Part shown: piece by piece, positions 1 through 7,947 of the stretch
Numbering within the stretch: the stretch's first letter is position 1
How the letters are laid out: each line of letters opens with the position of its first letter
Origin: Loktanella sp.
GTDB taxonomy: Bacteria > Pseudomonadota > Alphaproteobacteria > Rhodobacterales > Rhodobacteraceae
Length of the DNA stretch: 18,124 nucleotides
Assembly (NCBI GenBank): GCA_003551805.1
Contig: PUNR01000169.1
Span: forward strand, 1 to 18,124
Direction: 5' to 3'
The notes under the pieces: model-generated
Databases searched by the model: none
Seen by the model: the letters and a program-made list of their open reading frames with translations, nothing else
What the model was told of the DNA's origin: nothing
Made by a program: the position numbers and the translations under genes

Positions 1-2
1 GG

Positions 3-860
3 ATCACCGTCGCCCTCCCGCGTCTGGCCAATGAAAAGTTCCTGTGGCGCAAGCTGTTTGACCGCGACCCGCGCTTCGTAGCCGCGTCCGACAAAATCGC
101 CGCGAAGGACTGGGTGAAAAAGCAAGGCATCAATGTGCGCGTGCCAGAAACCTTGTGGACCGGGACAAATGCGAATCTGATCCCCAATGACCTGTGGCAG
201 CGCCCGGTTTACATCAAGGCAGCGCACGGCTGGCAGATGAATATTCCGGTGCTAACCCCGCCCACCGCGGACGAAAAAGCCGCTATCATTGCAAAAGCCA
301 ACGGATTCTTGCGTCAATCCCATGGCAATGCAGGCTTTGAATGGGCCTATATTGAGGTGCCGCGTCGCCTTCTTGTGGAAGAGGCGATCAGCCCCGGTAA
401 AGAATTGATGGAGTTGAAGTATTACACCTATGGCGACAAGGTTGAGCAGTTTGTTCTGCGTCGGGCCGGGCCGCCCGTCACTGCGGCCCGATGGTTGAGA
501 CAGGATGAGGGTCTCTTTTCGCGGTCCGATATTCCGACCAGCATCAGCCCAATTATTGACTTGACCCCATTGCCCGACGTTGCCCGCCACGGGGTAAAGT
601 TAGCATCTGATATCGGTCAACACTTTGATCACATTAGGGTGGACACTCTGATAGATGATGACGTGATTTATCTCGGAGAACTGACCGTTTATAACATGGC
701 CGGCAGGGTAGCTTTAAACGGCGATAAGGTAGATGATGTATTCAACCGCAGTTGGGACTTGCGCCGCAGTTGGTTTCTGACGACCCCGCAAAAGGGCTGG
801 CGTGGCATCTATGCCGCGGCCTTGCGGCGCGCGCTGGACCGTCGCGCCATGCGTGTTTGA
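3..860 (+). CDS. TupA-like ATP-grasp protein, 5' end outside window
   Basis: The frame is already open at base 3 and runs 285 residues to a TGA at 858-860, so the start lies upstream of the window; the first internal ATG/GTG codons are not the real start. The visible N-terminal part carries the pattern KFLWRKLFDRDPRF followed by a SDK-x4-KDWV segment, which I associate with the TupA-like ATP-grasp family (named after the teichuronopeptide synthesis protein TupA). Such proteins are often found in polysaccharide or capsule gene sets and are expected to be cytoplasmic ligases or glycan-modifying enzymes. Later landmarks are the KAAHGW segment and a C-terminal stretch rich in W and R (SWDLRRSWF). 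The specific substrate cannot be read from the sequence. The family call is from recognition of motifs only. Confidence 0.72.
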   Translation: MTVALPRLANEKFLWRKLFDRDPRFVAASDKIAAKDWVKKQGINVRVPETLWTGTNANLIPNDLWQRPVYIKAAHGWQMNIPVLTPPTADEKAAIIAKANGFLRQSHGNAGFEWAYIEVPRRLLVEEAISPGKELMELKYYTYGDKVEQFVLRRAGPPVTAARWLRQDEGLFSRSDIPTSISPIIDLTPLPDVARHGVKLASDIGQHFDHIRVDTLIDDDVIYLGELTVYNMAGRVALNGDKVDDVFNRSWDLRRSWFLTTPQKGWRGIYAAALRRALDRRAMRV

Positions 861-1063
861 AACCGCTGGCGTGTGCGGACAATTTGCCGCAACATGGCGT
901 ATGAACATAACTGCCGTTGATCCTGACACCGTATTTTCATGCCGCAGGGTCGGCCATGGCTGATCTGCGTGCGGATTTGTTACGTATCTACCGTACCATA
1001 GCTGGACAGGCGGATGATCCGCGCCATCTAGGCAATGCGGATACACCACAAGAGGGTCTTGAT

Positions 1064-2164
1064 ATGAACATTCACGCGCGCGACATGGACCGCCAGCCGA
1101 CAAAGTCCGAGGCGGCAGAGGCACTTGCGTTGCTGCGCCGCTGGGCGGGTGATGTGACGCCGGAAGAGGTCGCAACGCTTGATCCACTGGTATCGCGGTT
1201 GATCCCGGGTCAGGAAGTGTCGAATTACCCCGCCTTGGCACGTGCCTACCCCGAGGATTTCGCGGTGGATGATGCATATAAAGCCTCGATGCCCGATCTG
1301 CAGAACGGGCCATCCAGCCTGATCAAAGGCGCCAAGCGGCAGATTCAGCATGTGGGCATTTCAAATTTCCGTCTGCCGATCCGGTTTCGTACCCGTGAAA
1401 ACGGCGATCTGACGCTAGAGACATCGGTGACAGGCACCGTGTCGCTGGAAGCCGAAAAGAAAGGCATCAACATGTCCCGCATCATGCGGACATTCTACAA
1501 ACATGCCGAGGAAACATTCAGCTTCGAGGTGATCGAACGCGCGCTGGATGCCTATAAATCCGATTTGGAAAGTTTCGATGCGCGCATCCAGATGCGGTTC
1601 AGCTTTCCGATGAAGGTGCAAAGCCTGCGGTCAGGACTGGCGGGGTATCAGTATTACGATATCGCGCTGGAACTGGTGGAAAGTGCGGGCGTGCGCAAAA
1701 AGATCGTGCATCTGGATTATGTCTATTCATCGACCTGCCCCTGTTCGCTGGAATTGTCCGAACATGCCCGCCAGTTCCGCGGGCAATTGGCGACGCCACA
1801 TTCGCAGCGGTCGGTTGCGCGGATTTCGGTATTGGTCGAAGACGGGCCGTGTTTGTGGTTCGAAGATCTGATCGAACGCGCCCGCGCGGCTGTGCCGACC
1901 GAAACGCAGGTCATGGTCAAACGCGAGGATGAACAGGCTTTTGCCGAACTCAACGCCGCCAATCCGATCTTTGTCGAGGATGCTGCCCGCCTGTTCACCG
2001 AACAATTGCAACTTGATCCGCGTGTGTCCGATTTCCGTGTGGTGGCCAGCCATCAGGAAAGCCTGCACAGCCATGACGCGGTGTCGGTGCTGACCGAAGG
2101 GCCGACCTTTGCCGCCGAAAGCCTTGACCCGCGCTTGTTTGCATCGCTGTTCCACGTCGGCTGA
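1064..2164 (+). CDS. folE2: GTP cyclohydrolase FolE2 (type IB)
   Basis: Converts GTP to 7,8-dihydroneopterin triphosphate, the first step of folate (and queuosine precursor) synthesis, in the cytoplasm. The open frame extends upstream to 917, but ATG 1064 is chosen: it has AGAGGG seven bases upstream and gives 366 residues, a length expected for alphaproteobacterial FolE2. Family marks are KKGINMSR (132-139), the active-site/metal segment SSTCPCS (C225, C227), HSQRS (H246) and ESLHSHDA (H335, H337). FolE2 is the metal-flexible alternative to FolE and is zinc-regulated in some bacteria. I see no convincing Zur site in the 203-base gap 861-1063, and nothing else recognisable there. A hairpin repeat follows four bases after the stop. 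Confidence 0.93.
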   Translation: MNIHARDMDRQPTKSEAAEALALLRRWAGDVTPEEVATLDPLVSRLIPGQEVSNYPALARAYPEDFAVDDAYKASMPDLQNGPSSLIKGAKRQIQHVGISNFRLPIRFRTRENGDLTLETSVTGTVSLEAEKKGINMSRIMRTFYKHAEETFSFEVIERALDAYKSDLESFDARIQMRFSFPMKVQSLRSGLAGYQYYDIALELVESAGVRKKIVHLDYVYSSTCPCSLELSEHARQFRGQLATPHSQRSVARISVLVEDGPCLWFEDLIERARAAVPTETQVMVKREDEQAFAELNAANPIFVEDAARLFTEQLQLDPRVSDFRVVASHQESLHSHDAVSVLTEGPTFAAESLDPRLFASLFHVG

Positions 2165-2167
2165 TCG

Positions 2168-2195
2168 CGTAGGGTGGGTCTTGACCCACCTTACG
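2168..2195. repeat. Palindromic hairpin element after folE2
   Basis: Two 13-base arms (2168-2180 and 2183-2195) are inverted copies around a TT centre, with a single G-T wobble at the fifth base; the core is GGTGGGTC/GACCCACC. It begins four bases after the folE2 stop. There is no T-tract, so it is not a classical intrinsic terminator, although it could stabilise the folE2 mRNA end. The GTAGGGTGGG...CCCACC type is, from memory, a dispersed REP-like element in many bacteria; only this copy was found in the window. Confidence 0.6.
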
Positions 2196-2221
2196 ACCAG
2201 CCCTTGAAGCCTCCGCCGCCC

Positions 2222-2249
2222 TTGCATAGTGTCGGGCGGAAATTACTTA
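2222..2249 (+). promoter_or_regulatory. Possible clpP promoter
   Basis: A TTGCAT (2222-2227) lies 16 bases before TACTTA (2244-2249), about 35 bases upstream of the chosen clpP start. Both hexamers are imperfect. It is placed here because the hairpin after folE2 suggests a separate transcription unit. No clear heat-shock (RpoH) consensus was seen. Confidence 0.25.
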
Positions 2250-2283
2250 GTCACACAAGACGTTCCCCAAGAGAGGCATGAAT

Positions 2284-2904
2284 ATGCAAGATCCCGTCGC
2301 CACCTATATGAACCTTGTTCCCATGGTCGTGGAACAAACCGCGCGCGGCGAACGCGCCTACGACATCTTTTCGCGCCTGCTGAAGGAACGGATCATTTTT
2401 CTCAACGGTCCTGTCCACGACGGGATGAGCCAGCTGGTCGTTGCGCAATTGCTGCATCTGGAATCGGAAAACCCGAAAAAAGAAATCAGCATGTATATCA
2501 ACAGCCCCGGCGGTGTCGTCACATCCGGCCTGTCGATCTATGACACGATGCAATATATCAAACCCAAGGTCAGCACGCTGGTCATCGGGCAGGCGGCGTC
2601 GATGGGGTCGCTGCTGTTGACCGCTGGTCATCCGGGTATGCGTTTTTCTTTGCCCAACAGCCGTGTGATGGTCCACCAGCCTTCTGGCGGCTATCAGGGG
2701 CAGGCGACGGACATCATGATCCACGCCGCCGAAACCCAGAAGCTTAAGACACGTTTGAACGAAATCTACGTCAAACATACCGGCCAGCCGCTGAAGAAAG
2801 TCGAATCCGCGCTGGAACGGGACAATTTCATGTCCCCCGAAGAAGCCAAGGAATGGGGTCTGATCGACGAAATCGTCGTCAACCGCGAAAAATCCACCGA
2901 GTGA
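2284..2904 (+). CDS. clpP: ATP-dependent Clp protease proteolytic subunit ClpP
   Basis: Serine peptidase that forms the double-heptamer proteolytic chamber and degrades proteins delivered by ClpX or ClpA. The frame also has an ATG at 2278, but that codon sits one base after GAGAGG, whereas ATG 2284 is seven bases from it, so 2284 (206 residues, starting MQDPVATYMN) is preferred. The catalytic triad is readable: Ser106 in GQAASMGS, His131 in VMVHQPSGG and Asp180 in ERDNFMSPEEA. Length and composition are normal for the family. clpX follows after 138 bases in the same orientation, the classic pairing. A possible separate clpX promoter lies in that gap. Confidence 0.97.
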   Translation: MQDPVATYMNLVPMVVEQTARGERAYDIFSRLLKERIIFLNGPVHDGMSQLVVAQLLHLESENPKKEISMYINSPGGVVTSGLSIYDTMQYIKPKVSTLVIGQAASMGSLLLTAGHPGMRFSLPNSRVMVHQPSGGYQGQATDIMIHAAETQKLKTRLNEIYVKHTGQPLKKVESALERDNFMSPEEAKEWGLIDEIVVNREKSTE

Positions 2905-2954
2905 TGGATACGCCATGGTCCATGCTGAAAAAAGTGACCAAACCACAGGTCATT

Positions 2955-2986
2955 TTGACATTGTGGACCGTGGCGGGCTGTCCTAG
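2955..2986 (+). promoter_or_regulatory. Possible clpX promoter
   Basis: A perfect -35 hexamer TTGACA at 2955-2960 lies in the 138-base clpP-clpX gap. The best -10-like sequences (TGTCCT at 2979 or TCCTAG at 2981) are poor and at long spacing (18 or 20 bases). The call rests mostly on the -35 match and the position. Two TGACAGG direct repeats at 3004-3010 and 3014-3020 lie just downstream. Confidence 0.25.
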
Positions 2987-3042
2987 TGTTGCACAAGGCG
3001 GCCTGACAGGTTTTGACAGGCCGATAGGCCAAGAGGTTTGAT

Positions 3043-4308
3043 ATGGCGACGACGACCGGAAACGACAGCAAAAACACGCTTTACTGTAGCTTCTGCGGCA
3101 AAAGCCAGCATGAAGTCCGTAAACTGATCGCCGGGCCGACCGTGTTCATCTGCGATGAATGCGTCGAATTGTGCATGGATATCATCCGCGAAGAGACGAA
3201 AGCCTCTGGTCTGAAGTCTGGCGAAGGTGTGCCGACGCCGTCCGACATTTGTGCGGTGCTGGATGATTATGTGATCGGCCAGATGCACGCCAAGCGCGTT
3301 CTGTCAGTTGCGGTGCACAACCATTACAAGCGTCTGAACCACGCTGACAAATCCGATATCGAGCTGGCGAAATCCAACATCATGCTGATCGGCCCGACCG
3401 GTTGCGGCAAGACTTTGCTGGCCCAGACGCTGGCGCGTATCCTTGATGTGCCATTCACAATGGCTGATGCAACCACGCTGACCGAAGCAGGTTATGTCGG
3501 TGAAGATGTTGAGAACATCATCCTCAAGCTGTTGCAGGCGTCAGAATATAACGTCGAACGCGCGCAGCGCGGCATCGTTTACATTGACGAGGTCGACAAG
3601 ATTACCCGCAAATCCGACAACCCCAGCATCACCCGTGATGTGTCCGGCGAAGGTGTGCAGCAGGCGCTTTTGAAGATCATGGAAGGCACCGTGGCCTCTG
3701 TGCCGCCGCAGGGCGGGCGCAAGCATCCGCAGCAGGAATTCCTGCAAGTGGACACGACCAATATTCTGTTCATCTGTGGCGGTGCTTTCGCTGGTCTGGA
3801 CAAGATCATTGCGCGGCGCAGCAAAGGGTCCGGCATGGGCTTTGGCGCTGATGTCAAAGACGTGGACGAACGCGGCATTGGCGAGGTGTTTCAGGATCTC
3901 GAACCAGAGGATCTGCTGAAATTCGGTCTGATTCCCGAATTCGTTGGTCGTCTGCCCGTGATCGCCACGCTGACCGATCTGGACGAAGACGCGTTGATCA
4001 CCATTCTGACGCAGCCCAAGAACGCCTTGGTCAAGCAATACCAGCGCCTGTTCGAGCTGGAAAACACCAAGCTGACCTTCACGGACGACGCCCTGACTGC
4101 TATTGCCAAAAGCGCGATCAAACGAAAAACCGGCGCACGCGGGTTGCGGTCGATCATGGAAGGCATCTTGTTGGACACGATGTTCGATCTGCCCGGCATG
4201 GATACAGTCACCGAAGTCGTTGTGAATGAAGAGGCGGTCACATCTGACGTGGCGCCATTGATGATCCATGACGATGTGAAGAAGAAAGAATCCGCAACCG
4301 CGGGTTAA
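3043..4308 (+). CDS. clpX: ATP-dependent Clp protease ATP-binding subunit ClpX
   Basis: AAA+ unfoldase that recognises tagged or damaged proteins and threads them into ClpP. The 421-residue length is normal. Domains in order: N-terminal C4 zinc-binding domain (C15, C18, C37, C40); Walker A GPTGCGKT at 117-124; pore loop GYVG at 150-153; Walker B with D182-E183; the ClpP-docking loop, here MGF at 265-267 where E. coli has IGF; and a sensor-2 GARGLRS near the C-terminus. In Roseobacter-type alphaproteobacteria ClpXP also controls the cell cycle by CtrA turnover (known for Caulobacter, inferred here). AGAGG lies a few bases before the start. A terminator-like hairpin begins ten bases after the stop. 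Confidence 0.98.
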   Translation: MATTTGNDSKNTLYCSFCGKSQHEVRKLIAGPTVFICDECVELCMDIIREETKASGLKSGEGVPTPSDICAVLDDYVIGQMHAKRVLSVAVHNHYKRLNHADKSDIELAKSNIMLIGPTGCGKTLLAQTLARILDVPFTMADATTLTEAGYVGEDVENIILKLLQASEYNVERAQRGIVYIDEVDKITRKSDNPSITRDVSGEGVQQALLKIMEGTVASVPPQGGRKHPQQEFLQVDTTNILFICGGAFAGLDKIIARRSKGSGMGFGADVKDVDERGIGEVFQDLEPEDLLKFGLIPEFVGRLPVIATLTDLDEDALITILTQPKNALVKQYQRLFELENTKLTFTDDALTAIAKSAIKRKTGARGLRSIMEGILLDTMFDLPGMDTVTEVVVNEEAVTSDVAPLMIHDDVKKKESATAG

Positions 4309-4318
4309 ATGATCTACT

Positions 4319-4366
4319 GCTGGCGGCTTTCAGAGCATGGAAGCCTCCGGCGGGGATATTTTCTTC
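4319..4366 (+). terminator. Terminator-like hairpin after clpX
   Basis: An 11-base stem is formed by 4319-4329 (GCTGGCGGCTT) and 4341-4351 (AAGCCTCCGGC), with one C-T mismatch and one G-T wobble, and an 11-base loop. It is followed by GGGG and a T-rich run (ATATTTTCTTCT). The position, ten bases after the clpX stop, fits an intrinsic terminator. The 3' half, GCCTCCGGCGGGGATATTT, resembles a sequence I recall as common downstream of genes in Rhodobacteraceae. Confidence 0.55.
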
Positions 4367-4464
4367 TCTGACGATGATGCAGGTCTGTGCTGACGGCGGC
4401 CTTGGACACTGGACCTTTCGCGCGCGATAGGGCATGAAACCTTCAAGTTTACCGGAGATGCAGC

Positions 4465-4848
4465 ATGGGCCTTGGTCATTCAATCAAACGTATCTTTACC
4501 TGGTGGGATGGGCAGACCTATGGCACCCAGCTTTGGACCAGCCGCAAAGGCAACAAGGTCGGTGAAGATCTGCAAGGCAACATCTATTACCGCAACGCCG
4601 ACGACAGCCGCCGTTGGGTGATTTACAACGGCGAGATGGAAGCATCCCGCGTTAGCCCCGAATGGCACGGCTGGCTGCACCGGACCTGGGATCAGGCGCC
4701 GACGGAAATGCCGCTGCCACGCAAGTCCTGGGAAAAGCCGCATCAGGAAAACCTGACCGGTACCGTCGCAGCCTATGCGCCCGCAGGATCGTTGCGCCAG
4801 CCCACGCCTGTGACCCGCAAGGATTACGAAGCCTGGTCGCCCGAATAA
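4465..4848 (+). CDS. NADH:ubiquinone oxidoreductase NDUFA12-like subunit
   Basis: Accessory subunit of respiratory complex I, homologous to mitochondrial NDUFA12 (B17.2), found in alphaproteobacteria. It is a small 127-residue soluble protein expected at the peripheral arm on the cytoplasmic side. The family pattern is clear: an N-terminal FTWWDGQTYGT segment, then LVGEDLQGN-like G(E)DLQGNIYY, RRWVIYNGEMEASRVSPEWHGWLH at the core, and W-rich, proline-rich C-terminal sequence ending DYEAWSPE. A GGAG sits a suitable distance before ATG 4465. It is far from the main nuo operon as far as this window shows. The DUF2155 gene starts four bases after its stop, suggesting co-transcription. Confidence 0.93.
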   Translation: MGLGHSIKRIFTWWDGQTYGTQLWTSRKGNKVGEDLQGNIYYRNADDSRRWVIYNGEMEASRVSPEWHGWLHRTWDQAPTEMPLPRKSWEKPHQENLTGTVAAYAPAGSLRQPTPVTRKDYEAWSPE

Positions 4849-4852
4849 TCCT

Positions 4853-5251
4853 GTGAAACGCCTTTTCGCCAGCTTTCTAATCAGTTTTACGCTGACTGCC
4901 CCCGTGGCAGTGGCGCAGGTCAGCTCTGGTGAAGGGGGTGAATTGCGGGTGCTGGACCGGTTGACGGGCAACGTCACCGACCTGATGCTGGCCGTTGGAC
5001 AGACCGATACGGTAGGTGTGTTGTCCGTGATGCTAAGCGATTGCCGCTATCCGTCCGATAACCCCGCAGGCGAGGGGTATGCCCGGCTGGTGATCCATTT
5101 TCGCGATTCCGTGACGCCGGTTTTTTCGGGCTGGATGCTTGCATCGTCACCTGCACTGAATGCTTTGGACCACCCGCGTTATGATGTCTGGGTGTTGCGC
5201 TGTATGACGTCCATGGCCGAAGGCACCACCCCCGAGAATGACGCGGACTGA
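4853..5251 (+). CDS. DUF2155 domain exported protein
   Basis: A 132-residue protein of unknown function. It starts with GTG 4853, four bases after the stop of the NDUFA12-like gene, with no obvious ribosome site of its own, so translational coupling is likely. Residues 1-21 form a Sec signal peptide (KR, then a hydrophobic core, then AVA before Q22), so the product is probably periplasmic. The mature part has the DUF2155 pattern LRVLDRLTG...VG...GVLSVMLSDCRYP and two cysteines (in DCRY and VLRC) that could form a disulfide. The last 73 bases overlap the end of aat on the other strand. Gene order with NDUFA12-like and aat is, from memory, widespread in Rhodobacteraceae; the function remains unknown. 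Confidence 0.85.
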   Translation: MKRLFASFLISFTLTAPVAVAQVSSGEGGELRVLDRLTGNVTDLMLAVGQTDTVGVLSVMLSDCRYPSDNPAGEGYARLVIHFRDSVTPVFSGWMLASSPALNALDHPRYDVWVLRCMTSMAEGTTPENDAD

Positions 5252-5811
5252 TCCAGCGCCGCCGCCAGAAGGCTGTGATACTGCGCACGGGGGATTTCAA
5301 CGGCCCCCAGACTGGCCAGATGCGGCGTCAGAAATTGCGTATCAAACAGGCTGAATCCGTCGCGGCGCAGGCCGTCCACCAGATAGGCCAAGGCCACTTT
5401 GGATGCATCGCGCACGCGACTGAACATGCTTTCGCCAAAAAATGCGCCGCCGATGCAGATCCCGTAGACACCGCCCACTAGCCTGTCGTCCTGCCAGACC
5501 TCGACGGCATGGGCGTGGCCTTGGTGGTGTAGTGCCAGATACAGGTCGTGGATGGTGGGGTTGATCCAGGTTTCGGACCGGTCGGCGCAACCCGCCACTA
5601 CGCCCGCAAAATCTGTGTCATAGCTGACACGCAAATGCCCCCGCCGCAGGGTCCGCCCAAGGCTGCGGCTGATGTGAAACCGGTCCAGCGGGAAAATGCC
5701 GCGCTGGCGCGGATCGACCCAGAAAATATCAGGGTCATCACGGCTTTCGGACATCGGAAAGACGCCTTGGCGATAGGCAAGCAGTAACACGTCTGGTGTC
5801 AGTCCGGTCAC
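5179..5811 (-). CDS. aat: Leucyl/phenylalanyl-tRNA-protein transferase
   Basis: Transfers Leu or Phe from aminoacyl-tRNA to the N-terminal Arg or Lys of proteins, creating N-degrons for ClpS/ClpAP. The 210-residue length is typical for alphaproteobacteria. Family marks are YRQGVFPM near residues 13-20, FWVDPRQRGIFPLD at about 30-43, ETWINPTIHDLY, the GGVYGICIGGAFFGESMFSR core, and FSLFDTQFLTPHLASLGA. It starts with GTG at 5811, preceded by AAGGAAAG about nine bases upstream. The 3' end overlaps the convergent DUF2155 gene by 73 bases. It is divergent from the methyltransferase gene, with 85 bases between the two starts; no strong promoter could be picked there. Confidence 0.95.
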   Translation of the reverse strand: MTGLTPDVLLLAYRQGVFPMSESRDDPDIFWVDPRQRGIFPLDRFHISRSLGRTLRRGHLRVSYDTDFAGVVAGCADRSETWINPTIHDLYLALHHQGHAHAVEVWQDDRLVGGVYGICIGGAFFGESMFSRVRDASKVALAYLVDGLRRDGFSLFDTQFLTPHLASLGAVEIPRAQYHSLLAAALDQSASFSGVVPSAMDVIQRNTQTS

Positions 5812-5896
5812 GGCGGTGCTTTCCTTTGGTGGCAGGTGGTGTTTTGATGCTCCGGTAGGTTGTTTACGAGGCTACGTGCAATGAAAAGGGTGCGTG

Positions 5897-6586
5897 ATGG
5901 GTTTTTTCGATTTTGTGGATAGTTTGCCAGCCTATGAGGACCGCCCTGTCGCCGTGCCGCGGCTGAACCGGCGGCATGATGCCATCGTTGGCGCGCGGGT
6001 GCTGGATCTAGGGGCGCATGACGGGCGCTGGTCCTATGCGTTTGCCGGTGCGGGCGCGCGGGCGGTCGTGGGGATCGAAGGCCGTGCCGATGTCGCGGCC
6101 CGCCTTGATCATTGGCCTGATCCGGCCCTGCGGACAAAGGTCAACCTGCGGGTGGATGATGTCTTTGACGGGATTGAAAAGGCGATTGCAGCGGGAGAGA
6201 GGTACGATGTGGTCGCCGTGCTCGGGTTGTTTTACCACATCATGGACCATCTGCGCCTGCTGCGCCTGATCCGCGCGCTTGGGCCGCGTCTGGTGATCGT
6301 GGACAGTGAATTCGCGCTGCGGCCAAATCCGGTGATCCTGCTGAAAAGCGAATGGACCGACCGACCGTTGAATGCGCCGCCGCAGATCGCGGGCCAGCCC
6401 AAGGCGGTTGTCGGCATCCCCAGCTTTGCCGCGATGGAGATGATGGCCGAGGCGATGGATTTCAGTCTGCAATGGTGGGATTGGGACAATCTGCCGGTCA
6501 ATCAGCGTGCCGGTGTGTCCGATTATTACCGCCCGCAAGGGCAGGGTAAAAGGCGCGCGACCTGTGCCTTGCGGCCGCGCGCCTGA
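5897..6586 (+). CDS. Class I SAM-dependent methyltransferase
   Basis: A 229-residue protein with a Rossmann-type methyltransferase core. SAM-binding motif I is VLDLGAHDGRWS at 35-46, followed by VVGIEG with acidic E61 placed to hold the SAM ribose, and a GLFYHIMDHLRLL segment at about 110-125 that resembles motif IV-V of small-molecule methyltransferases. The C-terminal WWDWDNLPVNQRAGVSDYY is aromatic-rich and may shape the substrate pocket. The frame has a GTG at 5894, but ATG 5897 with AAAAGGG upstream is the better start. Substrate unknown. It is transcribed against accC (stops three bases apart) and divergently from aat, so it is a single-gene unit lying between accC and aat. Confidence 0.82.
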   Translation: MGFFDFVDSLPAYEDRPVAVPRLNRRHDAIVGARVLDLGAHDGRWSYAFAGAGARAVVGIEGRADVAARLDHWPDPALRTKVNLRVDDVFDGIEKAIAAGERYDVVAVLGLFYHIMDHLRLLRLIRALGPRLVIVDSEFALRPNPVILLKSEWTDRPLNAPPQIAGQPKAVVGIPSFAAMEMMAEAMDFSLQWWDWDNLPVNQRAGVSDYYRPQGQGKRRATCALRPRA

Positions 6587-6589
6587 TGA

Positions 6590-7939
6590 TCATTTCGCCA
6601 GATTTTCTTCCAGCCAATGTTCGAGCCAGTGGATCGTGTAATTGCCGGATTGCACATCCGGTTCGGCCAAAAGCGCGTGAAACAGCGGGATCGTGGTATC
6701 GACGCCATCAACGATCAATTCGCCCAATGCGCGGGCCAGACGCGCCAATGCCTCTGGCCGGTCGCGGCCATGCACGATCAGCTTGCCGATCAGGCTGTCG
6801 TAATAGGGCGGGATCCGGTAACCGTCATAAAGGGCGCTGTCCATCCGCACGCCCAGACCGCCGGGTGCGTGATATTGCGTGATCGTACCGGGGCAGGGTG
6901 CGAAATTGGGTAGTTTTTCCGCGTTGATCCGCACCTCGATCGCGTGGCCATTGATCTTGAGGTCGTCCTGCGTAAACGACATCGGCAGCCCGGAGGCCAC
7001 GCGCAACTGTTCGCGCACCAGATCGACGCCAAAAATCGCCTCGGTCACGGGGTGTTCGACCTGCAGGCGAGTGTTCATTTCGATGAAGTAGAATTCATCA
7101 TTCTCGAACAGGAACTCGATCGTGCCAGCGCCGATGTAATTGATCGCGGCGACGGCATCGGCACAGACCTTGCCGATGCGCGCGCGCAATTCGGGGGTGA
7201 TGACGGGACCGGGGGCTTCTTCAAAGACCTTTTGGTGGCGGCGTTGCAGCGAGCAATCGCGTTCGCCCAGATGGACGGCATTGCCTTTCCCATCGCCAAA
7301 GACCTGTATTTCAATGTGGCGCGGCGTGGTCAGGTATTTTTCAATATAGACTTCGTCATTGCCGAAAGCGGCTTTTGCTTCGGACCGGGCGGAATGGAAC
7401 GCCTGTTCCATATCAGCCGCGGTCAGCGCGACCTTCATGCCGCGACCGCCGCCGCCGGCGGTGGCTTTGATAATAACGGGATAGCCGACTTCAAGGCCGA
7501 TGCGTTGCGCATCTTTCAGGGTCGGCACACCGCCGTCAGAGCCGGGCACGCAAGGCACGCCAAGCGCCTTCATCGTGTCCTTGGCGCTGATCTTGTCGCC
7601 CATAATGCGGATATGTTCGGCGGTGGGGCCGATGAATGTCAGGTCGTGATCTTCGACTGCCTGCACAAAGGCCGCGTTTTCCGACAGGAAACCATAGCCC
7701 GGGTGGATCGCCTGCGCGCCGGTGATTTCACAGGCGGAAATGATCGCCGGAAACGACAGATAGCTTTGCGCGGATGACGGGGGTCCGATGCAGATTGCCT
7801 CGTCTGCCATGCGCACATGCATGGCGTCGCTGTCGGCGGTGGAATGGACCGCGACGGATTTGACACCCATCTCGCGGCAGGCGCGCACGACACGCAGGGC
7901 AATTTCGCCCCGGTTCGCAATCAGGATTTTATCAAACAT
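6590..7939 (-). CDS. accC: Acetyl-CoA carboxylase, biotin carboxylase subunit
   Basis: ATP-dependent carboxylation of the biotin carried by AccB, the first half-reaction of malonyl-CoA formation for fatty acid synthesis. At 449 residues it has the full-length organisation: N-terminal biotin carboxylase fold starting MFDKILIANRGEIA, Lys116 and Lys159, the glycine-rich ATP lid GGGGRG at 162-167, HQK with Lys237, and the catalytic segment FIEMNTRLQVEHP with E287, N289 and R291. It starts eight bases after the accB stop and is clearly in the same operon. The stop is three bases from that of the convergent methyltransferase gene. Confidence 0.98.
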   Translation of the reverse strand: MFDKILIANRGEIALRVVRACREMGVKSVAVHSTADSDAMHVRMADEAICIGPPSSAQSYLSFPAIISACEITGAQAIHPGYGFLSENAAFVQAVEDHDLTFIGPTAEHIRIMGDKISAKDTMKALGVPCVPGSDGGVPTLKDAQRIGLEVGYPVIIKATAGGGGRGMKVALTAADMEQAFHSARSEAKAAFGNDEVYIEKYLTTPRHIEIQVFGDGKGNAVHLGERDCSLQRRHQKVFEEAPGPVITPELRARIGKVCADAVAAINYIGAGTIEFLFENDEFYFIEMNTRLQVEHPVTEAIFGVDLVREQLRVASGLPMSFTQDDLKINGHAIEVRINAEKLPNFAPCPGTITQYHAPGGLGVRMDSALYDGYRIPPYYDSLIGKLIVHGRDRPEALARLARALGELIVDGVDTTIPLFHALLAEPDVQSGNYTIHWLEHWLEENLAK

Positions 7940-7947
7940 GCTGTGGC

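Noticed and set aside
917..1063. Upstream extension of the folE2 frame
   Set aside because: No ribosome site at 917, composition unlike FolE2 N-termini, and ATG 1064 has a good AGAGGG.
2904..3041. 45-codon frame starting over the clpP stop codon and ending just before clpX
   Set aside because: The overlap invites translational coupling, but the sequence is unremarkable and coincides with a likely promoter for clpX; no evidence beyond openness.
6944..7777. 277-codon open frame on + opposite accC
   Set aside because: Entirely antisense to a certain accC gene; low-complexity shadow caused by high third-position GC.
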